NCBI RefSeq assembly: GCF_008634025.1
Contig: NZ_PDCM01000002.1
Span: 2,046,001-2,110,000 of the forward strand
Direction: 5' to 3'
DNA from: Streptomyces albofaciens JCM 4342
GTDB taxonomy: Bacteria; Actinomycetota; Actinomycetes; Streptomycetales; Streptomycetaceae
DNA length: 64,000 bases
Shown here: one piece after another, positions 36,202 to 43,213 of the stretch
Position numbering within the stretch: position 1 is the first letter of the stretch
Layout of the letters: the number at the start of each line of letters is the position of its first letter
Position numbers and translations under genes: made by a program
Notes under the pieces: model-generated
Seen by the model: only the letters and a program-made list of their open reading frames with translations
The model's database searches: none
Told to the model about the DNA's origin: nothing

Positions 36202-37827
36202 ATGGAACTGACGCCGTCGGCGCACGTCGACACCTTCGCCCGCGACCACCTCCCCCCGGCCGGCCGGTGGCCGCGCCTCACGGACCTCGGCTACCCGGAC
36301 CGCCTCAACTGCGGCGCCGAACTCCTCGACGCCACCGCCGAGCGGTGGGGTCACGGCCGCCCGGCCTTCCGGGACGCGGCCGGCACCGTGTGGACGTACG
36401 GGGAACTGCGCGCACGCGTCAACCGCATCGCACGCGTGCTCACCGACGACCTGGGCGTGCTCCCCGGCCACCGGGTGCTGCTGCGCGGTCCCACCACTCC
36501 TCTGCTGGCCGCCTGTTGGCTGGCCGTGATGAAGGCGGGCGCGGTGGCCGTGACCGTGCTGGCCACCCAGCGTCCGCGGGAGCTGGCCACCGTCTGCGGG
36601 CTGGCCCGGGTGGGGCACGCGCTGTGCGATGTGCGGGCGATGGACGACCTGGTGGCCGCGGGGGTGCCGGGGCTGCGCATCACCCCGTACGGCGGGGACG
36701 GGGCGGACGACCTGCTGCGGCGTGCCGAGGCCGGACCGGCCGCGTACGAGGCGGTGGCGACCGCGGCCGACGACGTGGCGCTGATCGCCTTCACCTCGGG
36801 GACCACCGGGCGGCCCAAGGGCTGTATGCACTTCCACCGCGATGTGCTGGCCATCGCCGACACCTTCTCCGCGCGGGTGCTGCGTCCCACGCCGGACGAC
36901 GTGTTCGCCGGGAGCCCGCCGCTCGGCTTCACCTTCGGGCTCGGCGGGCTGGTGGTCTTCCCGCTGCGGGCCGGCGCCTCGGCGTACCTGGCCGACTGGG
37001 GCGGGCCCGGGCAACTGCTGGGCGACATCGCGCGGCACCGCGTCTCCGTGCTGTTCACCGCGCCGACCGCCTACCGGGTCATGCTGCCGAAGCTGGCCGC
37101 GCACGACGTGTCCTCGCTGCGGCGCTGTGTGTCGGCGGGCGAGAACCTGCCCGCGGCGACCTGGCGGGAGTGGGAGCGGGCCACCGGGCTGCGCATCATC
37201 AACGGCATCGGCGCCACGGAGCTGCTGCACATCTTCATCTCGGCCGCGGACGAGCAGGCCAGGCCGGGCACGACCGGGCTGCCGGTGCCGGGTTTCGAGG
37301 CGCGGGTGGTCGACGCGGACGGCCGGCCGGTGCCGGACGGGACGCCTGGGCTGCTCGCGGTGCGCGGCCCGACGGGCTGCCGCTACCTGGCGGACGAGCG
37401 GCAGCGGGAGTACGTGCGCGACGGCTGGAACCTGACCGGCGACACCTATGTCCGGGACGCGGACGGCTACTTCAGCTATGTGGCACGGGCGGACGACATG
37501 ATCATCTCGGCCGGGTACAACATCGCCGGGCCGGAGGTCGAGGACGCCCTGCTGCGCCATCCCGATGTCGCCGAAGCGGCGGTGGTGGGGCGGCCCGACG
37601 CGGAGCGCGGCCAGGTGGTGGTGGCCCATCTCGTCCTGCGGCAGGGCGTTCCGCGCGGTCCGGAAGCGGTCGCGGAGCTGCGCGAGTTCACCAAGGCGGC
37701 CATAGCGCCGTACAAGTGCCCGCGCGAGATCGTCTTCCACGACGCGCTGCCCCGGACGGCGACCGGCAAGCTCCAGCGCTTCCGGCTGCGCGGCGGCGGC
37801 ACGGGCAGCCCGGACCGTACGCCGTGA
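36202..37827 (+). CDS. Aryl-CoA ligase (2-aminobenzoate/benzoate-CoA ligase family)
   Basis: A 541-residue adenylate-forming enzyme activating an aromatic acid as its CoA thioester. Motif A3 is FTSGTTGRPKGCMHFH, A5 is NGIGATELLHIFISA, A7/A8 is WNLTGDTYVRDADGYF, and the catalytic Lys is in RTATGKLQRF. The benzoate-CoA ligase group shares the SPPLGFTFGLGGLVVFPL segment and short inter-motif loops seen here. AAGGGGG precedes the ATG by 9 bases. Neighbouring PaaX and the flavin monooxygenase-OYE gene favour 2-aminobenzoate as the substrate; salicylate or benzoate are alternatives. Confidence 0.9.
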   Translation: MELTPSAHVDTFARDHLPPAGRWPRLTDLGYPDRLNCGAELLDATAERWGHGRPAFRDAAGTVWTYGELRARVNRIARVLTDDLGVLPGHRVLLRGPTTPLLAACWLAVMKAGAVAVTVLATQRPRELATVCGLARVGHALCDVRAMDDLVAAGVPGLRITPYGGDGADDLLRRAEAGPAAYEAVATAADDVALIAFTSGTTGRPKGCMHFHRDVLAIADTFSARVLRPTPDDVFAGSPPLGFTFGLGGLVVFPLRAGASAYLADWGGPGQLLGDIARHRVSVLFTAPTAYRVMLPKLAAHDVSSLRRCVSAGENLPAATWREWERATGLRIINGIGATELLHIFISAADEQARPGTTGLPVPGFEARVVDADGRPVPDGTPGLLAVRGPTGCRYLADERQREYVRDGWNLTGDTYVRDADGYFSYVARADDMIISAGYNIAGPEVEDALLRHPDVAEAAVVGRPDAERGQVVVAHLVLRQGVPRGPEAVAELREFTKAAIAPYKCPREIVFHDALPRTATGKLQRFRLRGGGTGSPDRTP

Positions 37828-37987
37828 CCGGCCCGGCCGGTGACAGCGGCCTGGGACACCGCCGTACCGCGCCCCGGCGGCTGCGGCTACGATCGCGCCC
37901 GGAGCGGCCACGGCCCGGCGGCCGTCCGTGCGCGCCCCCGTGCGCGGGGGCCGCGGACCGGAGCACGACAAGGCGGGAAACGACCAC

Positions 37988-38857
37988 GTGAGCGACCAGC
38001 ACGCGCAGCGCACGCCGCGGTCCCTGATCGTCACCTTCTACGGTGCGTACGGGCGCGACGGCGGTGGCGGCCCCGGCGAGGTGCCCGGCCCGGTGCCGGT
38101 CGCCGCGCTGATCCGGCTGCTCGGGGCGCTCGGCGTCGATCCGCCGTCGGTGCGCTCGGCGGTCTCCCGGCTCAAGCGGCGCGGCCTGCTCGTCGCCGCC
38201 CGTACGGAGGCGGGGGCCGCCGCGTACGGGCTCTCGGAGGCGGCGCACCAGCTGCTGGACGACGGTGACCGGCGGATCTACGGCCGGCCGGACCCCGGCC
38301 CTTCGGACGGCTGGGTCCTGGCCGTCTTCTCGGTGCCCGAACAGGAGCGGCACAAGCGGCATCTGCTGCGCTCCCGGCTGGCCCGGCTGGGCTTCGGCAC
38401 CGCCGCGCCGGGGGTGTGGATCGCCCCGGCCCACCTGTACGACGAGACCCGGCACACCCTGGACCGGCTGCACCTCTCGGCGTACGTGGACCTGTTCACG
38501 GGCACGCATTCCGGTTTCGAGCCGACCGCCGACGCGGTGGCCCGCTGGTGGGACCTGGACGCGATCGCCGCGCGGCACCGCGCCTTCCTCGACGACCACG
38601 AACCGGTGCTGCGCCACTGGTCGAGCCGCCGTCCCGTACCGCCCGAGGCGGCGTACCGCGATTACCTGCTGGCGCTGGACGCCTGGCGCCGCCTCCCGTA
38701 CGCGGACCCCGGTCTGCCCTCTCCCCTCCTGCCCGAGGGCTGGCCGGGCGGCCGCGCGGCGGACGTCTTCGGCCGGCTGCACACCGAACTGCGGGCGGCC
38801 GGCGCGCCGTTCGTGCGGGCCGCGGTGAACGGGGGCCGGGCGGCCGCCACCGCCTGA
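37988..38857 (+). CDS. PaaX-family transcriptional repressor
   Basis: A 289-residue regulator. The N-terminal winged HTH has SLIVTFYGAYGR, ALIRLLGALGVDPPSVRSAV and RLKRRGLLVAART, and is followed by the PaaX middle and C-terminal domains (APGVWIAPAHL, WWDLDAIAARHRAF, DYLLALDAWRRLPYADPGLP). PaaX proteins sense aryl-CoA thioesters and repress aromatic-acid degradation genes. It follows the aryl-CoA ligase by 160 bp on the same strand, so it probably senses that ligase's product. GTG 37988 is chosen from the family N-terminus, with GGGAAA upstream. Confidence 0.92.
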   Translation: MSDQHAQRTPRSLIVTFYGAYGRDGGGGPGEVPGPVPVAALIRLLGALGVDPPSVRSAVSRLKRRGLLVAARTEAGAAAYGLSEAAHQLLDDGDRRIYGRPDPGPSDGWVLAVFSVPEQERHKRHLLRSRLARLGFGTAAPGVWIAPAHLYDETRHTLDRLHLSAYVDLFTGTHSGFEPTADAVARWWDLDAIAARHRAFLDDHEPVLRHWSSRRPVPPEAAYRDYLLALDAWRRLPYADPGLPSPLLPEGWPGGRAADVFGRLHTELRAAGAPFVRAAVNGGRAAATA

Positions 38858-38866
38858 GGCCGGGGT

Positions 38867-39631
38867 TCAGCGCTTCCTCGGGTGGGCCGCGGCGGCGGCC
38901 ATCGGGCGGGGCCGGGCAGCGGCGATGGTCGAGACGACGTCCTTGAAGGAGCCGCACATCCGGGTACCGGCCACCGCCGCCAACTCGCCGAAGCTGCCCA
39001 CCCCGTACGTGACCGCGACCGGCTCCATCCGGGCGGTGACCGCCATCCGCATGTCGCCGACCGTGTCACCGACGTACGCGCTCTCCCAGGGCGCCACCCC
39101 GAGGTCGGCGGCGGCCCGCAGCACCATCTCCGGGTGCGGCTTGCCGCGCCGGACCATGTCCTGGGTGATGACCGGGCCGAGCAGATCGCGGATGCCGAGC
39201 ACGTCGAGCAGGGCCTCGGCGCTGCGGGTGCCCTTCGAGGTGGCCACGGCCAGTTCGATGCCGTGCGCGCGCAGCGCCGACAGCCCGGCGGCCACCCCGG
39301 GGAAGAGCAGGCGGGGGCCCTCGCGCAGCACCTCGTACGCGAACAGCTCGCGGTAGCGGCCGATCGCGGCCACCACGGTGTCGTGGTCCTCCGGCATGCC
39401 GAGCAGCTTGCCGAAGGCCGGGCCCGGCGGCTTGCCGATGGCGGCGGCGGCCTGCCGGGGGGTGACCGGACGGCCGTGTTCGGAGGCGACCTTGACCAGC
39501 AGCCGGCTGATGGCGGGGAGCGTGTTGGCGAGGGTCCCGTCGAGGTCGAAGACGGCGGCCTTGATGGTCTCGCCGACCGTGGCCCGCGCGGCGCCCCCGG
39601 GACGTGGCACGGCTCCCGCTGAATCACGCAT
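38867..39631 (-). CDS. HAD-superfamily phosphatase beside the butyrolactone genes
   Basis: A 254-residue phosphoglycolate phosphatase-like HAD hydrolase. Motif I FDLDGTLANT carries both catalytic Asp residues, motif II is VATSKGT, motif III GKPHPEMVL and motif IV VGDTVGDMRMA, so the active site is complete. GGAAGG precedes the ATG at 39631. It is divergent from the first ArpA-like regulator across a 462-bp region holding ARE-like sequence. A-factor synthesis needs removal of phosphate from the butanolide or butenolide phosphate, so this enzyme is a candidate for that step; this is context-based inference only. Confidence 0.88.
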   Translation of the reverse strand: MRDSAGAVPRPGGAARATVGETIKAAVFDLDGTLANTLPAISRLLVKVASEHGRPVTPRQAAAAIGKPPGPAFGKLLGMPEDHDTVVAAIGRYRELFAYEVLREGPRLLFPGVAAGLSALRAHGIELAVATSKGTRSAEALLDVLGIRDLLGPVITQDMVRRGKPHPEMVLRAAADLGVAPWESAYVGDTVGDMRMAVTARMEPVAVTYGVGSFGELAAVAGTRMCGSFKDVVSTIAAARPRPMAAAAAHPRKR

Positions 39632-40093
39632 TGCTCGACACCTTCCGATTCCTGATGGGTCCTGTGCAGCTGTGGGTCCGGTCGGCGTCCGGGACGCCGA
39701 CCGGACGCGGGAAGACGTGCCGGCCGCGACCGCGCGGACGGCGGGGATCGGGCCGTGGCACACCGGTGTCCGGAAGTGGCGTGCCGGCACCGGAGTGACG
39801 CCTCCGGAAGGAGCACGTTCCATGGTTCGCCTTCGCAGATTTAAAAACCGTCTGCGCTGTTTGTCAATGCGTCCCACCGGGGTGCACCCGGAGCACGACA
39901 ACGTTCCATGTCGGCCCGGGGGCGGCGGAAATGACGGGGCGTTGTGCGATCAACAAACCCCCTGACCTCTTCTGCACCACAGAAATGCATGAGCACCACA
40001 CGCCACTCATCAGTTCAGTTTTCGAACCGCATGGTTGGTTTTGTATGTAGACTGCGGCGCGTCCACAGCCGGACTAGAGACAGGACGGACACT
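39632..40093. other. Divergent control region between the phosphatase and first receptor
   Basis: No gene is seen. It contains ACGTTCCATG twice (39815-39824, 39901-39910), an ARE-like stretch AAACCGTCTGCGCTGTTTGT (39845-39864) with AAAC/GTTT arms, and the clearer ARE-like site at 40025-40050. The DNA is AT-richer than the surroundings from 39835. Confidence 0.55.
40025..40050. promoter_or_regulatory. ARE-like operator before the first ArpA-like regulator
   Basis: AACCGCATGGTTGGTTTT followed by GTATGTAG resembles autoregulatory elements bound by gamma-butyrolactone receptors. AACC-GCAT-GGTT is an inverted repeat. The 13-base core ACCGCATGGTTGG (40026-40038) is repeated exactly before the second regulator. 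Confidence 0.65.
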
Positions 40094-40810
40094 GTGCCGA
40101 CGCAGCATCGAGCGATACAAAGCCGCCAGGCCCTCATCCGGTCGGCCGCCCAGACGTTCATCGAGAAAGGCGTGCCCGCCGCGGGGATGACCGACATCAG
40201 CCGCCGCGCCCGGCTGAGCAAGGGAGCCCTCTACTTCCACTTCGCGTCCAAGGACGACCTCACCCTCGCGGTCCGCACCGAGGCCCTGAACGCCGTGGGC
40301 GAGCTGGAGGACGAACTGGCCCGCGCGCCGCACCCGGCGCCGGTCGCCGTGCGGGACTTCGCGATCGGGCTGCTGGGCCGGGTGGACACGGATGTCGTCG
40401 TACGGGCCGGGCTCCAGCTGCGTCCGGAGACCGCGCCGGGGATCGCCCGGCCGGAGCTGCGGCAACAGTGGTACGAACTGTTCCTGGAGAAGGCCACGGC
40501 CGACCGGGCGGCCGGGAAGCTGCCGCCCGGCGACGACCCCCGGCGCTCCGCGCAGCTGCTGACCGCGCTGGTCGTGGGCCTGCTGCACCTCGGCCAGGAG
40601 GACCGGACGTGGTGGGACAAGGACGTGATCACGGACATCTGGGCGCGGTTGCTGCCCGGCGGGACGGGGACGACGGAGGCGGGGACGGGCGGCGGACGCG
40701 GCGCGCCGGGCGCGGACGGCTCGGCGGGGACGGACGGTGCGGCGGGTACGGACGGTGCGGCAGCCGGGGATGCGGTCGCTTCGACGCCGGCCGGAGAGAC
40801 CGCCCGGTAG
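40094..40810 (+). CDS. TetR-family, ArpA/ScbR-like gamma-butyrolactone receptor
   Basis: A 238-residue TetR protein. The HTH matches the ArpA family: AAQTFIEKGVPAAGMTDISR, RARLSKGALYFHFASKDDL. The ligand domain has RAGLQLR and a conserved-position Trp in RQQWYELF, as in receptors where this Trp contacts the butyrolactone. The C-terminus carries an extra ~45-residue Gly/Ala/Thr tail with repeated GTDGAA units. GTG 40094 is set by the family N-terminus. An ARE-like site ~45 bases upstream predicts autoregulation. It may be the true receptor or a pseudo-receptor; the second TetR gene follows after 279 bp. Confidence 0.88.
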   Translation: MPTQHRAIQSRQALIRSAAQTFIEKGVPAAGMTDISRRARLSKGALYFHFASKDDLTLAVRTEALNAVGELEDELARAPHPAPVAVRDFAIGLLGRVDTDVVVRAGLQLRPETAPGIARPELRQQWYELFLEKATADRAAGKLPPGDDPRRSAQLLTALVVGLLHLGQEDRTWWDKDVITDIWARLLPGGTGTTEAGTGGGRGAPGADGSAGTDGAAGTDGAAAGDAVASTPAGETAR

Positions 40811-40982
40811 CCCGTGCCCGAACTCCCCCATCCATTCCCGCGGCAGGTCCGAATGGCCGGAGAGGGAAACCTCGCGGAGCACCGCCTCGCCGCAGCCGGG
40901 CGGCGCTCAGCCGCTCGGCGGTCCGGCCAAGGCGGCCCGGCTGCGGGTCCGCGCGGCGCCCTATCACCAACCGCTTTTCAAT

Positions 40983-41000
40983 ACCGCATGGTTGGCTTTT
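40983..41000. promoter_or_regulatory. ARE-like operator before the second ArpA-like regulator
   Basis: ACCGCATGGTTGGCTTTT repeats the 13-base core found at 40026 exactly and continues with an equivalent T-run. It lies ~90 bases upstream of the GTG at 41090. Shared sequence implies that one regulator controls both genes. Confidence 0.65.
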
Positions 41001-41089
41001 TTAAGCTTTCGAAAATAGACTGACAGACCGGGCTCGTAAGGTTGCCCCCGGTACAGCAACTCCCCCCGAGAGCAAACGGAGGATGATCG

Positions 41090-41707
41090 GTGGTCAAGCA
41101 GGAACGCGCAGTGCGCACTCGACGCGCCGTCCTCGAAGCGGCGGCCCAGGTCATCGGCACACGCGGGTACGAAGCGGCCACGATGGCGGAGATCATCCAG
41201 CGGGCCGGCGTGACGAAGGGCGCCCTGTACTTTCACTTCGCCTCCAAGGACGCCCTGGCCCGGGCCGTCATCTCGGAACAGACCGATCCGTTCATTCCGC
41301 AGGTCAGCGACTCCCGGCTGCAGGACGCCATCGACTTCACGCACCAGGTGGCGGTGGCGCTGCGCGACGATCCGCTGCTCCAGGCGGGCACCCGCATCGC
41401 CGTCGAGACGACCTTCAGCGACGACCCGCTGGTCCCGTACCAGGCCTGGATCGACATCATCACGAAGATGTTCACCGACGCCCGGGAGAACGGGGAGCTG
41501 CTTCCGGCCATCGCGCCGGAGCGGGCCGCGGAGTTCTTCGTCTCGGCCTACATGGGCATCCAGCTCTTCTCGCACGCCGCCAGCAACCGTAACGACCTGC
41601 CCGAACGGGTCACGGCCCTGTGGAAGCACATCCTTCCCGGACTGGCCTCGCCGGGTGCGATGAGCCACCTCGATCCGCACGGCCGCGCGGTACGGACCGC
41701 GGCCTGA
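41090..41707 (+). CDS. TetR-family, ScbR-like gamma-butyrolactone receptor
   Basis: A 205-residue TetR protein very close in layout to ScbR/ArpA: KQERAVRTRRAVLEAAAQVI, IIQRAGVTKGALYFHFASKD, then RIAVETTFSDDP and PYQAWIDIITKMF, with Trp at the ligand-contacting position, and ARENGELLP near the end. CGGAGGA precedes the GTG at 41090 by 6 bases. Length and motifs make it the more canonical receptor of the pair. It is immediately upstream of the AfsA-type synthase, the usual receptor/synthase arrangement. Confidence 0.92.
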   Translation: MVKQERAVRTRRAVLEAAAQVIGTRGYEAATMAEIIQRAGVTKGALYFHFASKDALARAVISEQTDPFIPQVSDSRLQDAIDFTHQVAVALRDDPLLQAGTRIAVETTFSDDPLVPYQAWIDIITKMFTDARENGELLPAIAPERAAEFFVSAYMGIQLFSHAASNRNDLPERVTALWKHILPGLASPGAMSHLDPHGRAVRTAA

Positions 41708-41871
41708 CCGCAACTCCTCGCGCCCGGCCGCACGTTGACGTGCGTCCGGCGCGCCGCCATGCTTGCCGCGCACCCTCTCCGGGCGGACGGCGCCGCCCGG
41801 CGCACCGCCGCGCACCACCGGTGCCCCGCTTCGCGACCTCCGCACAAGAAATCCCGTGGAAGCACTGGAAA

Positions 41872-41889
41872 ACAAACCATCCGGTTTGT
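41872..41889. promoter_or_regulatory. ARE (autoregulatory element) before the AfsA homologue
   Basis: ACAAACCATCCGGTTTGT is a perfect inverted repeat (7-bp arms, 4-base centre) followed by ATCTTAG. It agrees well with known gamma-butyrolactone receptor sites and lies 78 bases upstream of the ATG. Confidence 0.85.
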
Positions 41890-41966
41890 ATCTTAGTCCG
41901 CGTTGGTCCGCCGCCGAGGCTCATGCCGTCCGAGCGGAGTGAGCCGCCATATGGGAGGGAACTCGC

Positions 41967-42953
41967 ATGGTCAGCGCCACGCTCACCGCGCCGTCCACCG
42001 CAGCAGACCGTCGTCCGCACACCGGGCGGGAGCACATCAGCCTGACCGATCTGCCGCCGCTGACGACGACCGTGCCCCGGCAGTATGTACACCGGACCGC
42101 GATTTCCGAGGTGTTCCTGACCGACTGGCGCCGCGCGGGGACCGATACCTGGGTGGTGAGCGCCCAGTGGCCGCGGGCCCACAGCTTCTACGGTCCGGTG
42201 GACGGTCTGCACGACCCGATGCTGCTGGTCGAGACGATGCGGCAGGCCAGCATCCTGCTCAGCCACGTGGCGCACGGCGTGCCCCTGGACCACCCGATCA
42301 TCTGGCAGGACCTGCACTACTCACTGGTTCCCGAGGCCCTGCGCGTCGCCGGCACGCCCGCCGAGATAGAACTGCACATCACCGACCACGACTTGACGTA
42401 CCGCGGCAAGCGGCTGGCCAGCGCCCGGCAGACGTACCGTGTCCTGCGCGACGGCACCGAACTGGCCGCCGCCGAGCTGACTTTCTCCTGCCACAGCCCT
42501 GCCGTCTACCGCCGCCTGCGCGGTGAATACAGCGACCTCCAGCGGGCCAACGACCGCAGGCTGGAGCCTGCCGAGCCGGTGGCGCCGCCCCTGGTGGCAC
42601 GCGACCGTACCGCCGATGTGGTCCTCTCCCCCACCGCGCGCGCCGACCGCTGGCAGCTGCGGGTGAACACCGCGCACCCGGTGCTCTTCGACCACCCCGT
42701 GGACCACGCGCCCGGCATGCTGATGGTGGAGGCCGCCCGGCAGGCCGCGCACGCCGCCGCGGGCCCCGGCTTCTCGCTCCCCGCCGAGCTGGACTGTTCC
42801 TTCCACCGCTACGGCGAACTGGACGCGCCGTGCTGGGTCGAGGTGGCCACGGCGGGCCGTGACGCGCGGGGCCGCCTCCTCCTGGACATCGACATCCAGC
42901 AGAACGGCCGGTCCGTTTTCACCGCCCGTACGGCGAGCCAGTCCATCCGCTGA
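41967..42953 (+). CDS. AfsA/ScbA-family gamma-butyrolactone synthase
   Basis: A 328-residue protein with two AfsA hot-dog repeats. The first carries FYGPVDGLHDPMLLVETMRQ and the second FDHPVDHAPGMLMVEAARQ; the E-x-x-RQ motif is intact in both. AfsA condenses a beta-ketoacyl-ACP with dihydroxyacetone phosphate to start A-factor-type signal synthesis. GGGAGGGA lies 6 bases before the ATG. The ARE upstream predicts repression by one of the two receptors. No BprA-type butenolide reductase is adjacent. A strong two-way hairpin ends the transcript. Confidence 0.94.
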   Translation: MVSATLTAPSTAADRRPHTGREHISLTDLPPLTTTVPRQYVHRTAISEVFLTDWRRAGTDTWVVSAQWPRAHSFYGPVDGLHDPMLLVETMRQASILLSHVAHGVPLDHPIIWQDLHYSLVPEALRVAGTPAEIELHITDHDLTYRGKRLASARQTYRVLRDGTELAAAELTFSCHSPAVYRRLRGEYSDLQRANDRRLEPAEPVAPPLVARDRTADVVLSPTARADRWQLRVNTAHPVLFDHPVDHAPGMLMVEAARQAAHAAAGPGFSLPAELDCSFHRYGELDAPCWVEVATAGRDARGRLLLDIDIQQNGRSVFTARTASQSIR

Positions 42954-43116
42954 ACCGACGCCCGGGGCGGCGCACGACGGGCTGCCCGGGGTTCCGCCCC
43001 TTCACTCAGGAGCTCCGCGCCGGAGGCTGTGCGACGCTGCCGTCCGTGCCTCACTTCCCCTTCAGGGAACGGAAGGGAAGCCGCCGCCCCGCCTGGTGAT
43101 GAGCAAATGATGTGGA

Positions 43117-43157
43117 GCAGGGACGCGCCTGGCGCAACCGGCCAGGCGCGTCCCTGC
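43117..43157. terminator. Bidirectional terminator between afsA homologue and flavin monooxygenase gene
   Basis: A perfect 17-bp stem (43117-43133 with 43141-43157) and a 7-base loop between convergent genes. No T-tract on either side. Confidence 0.85.
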
Positions 43158-43213
43158 GCGGGGGAACCGAGCGTGGTGCGGAATGCCGGGCCCAGGACGC
43201 GCCCTCCGCCACA

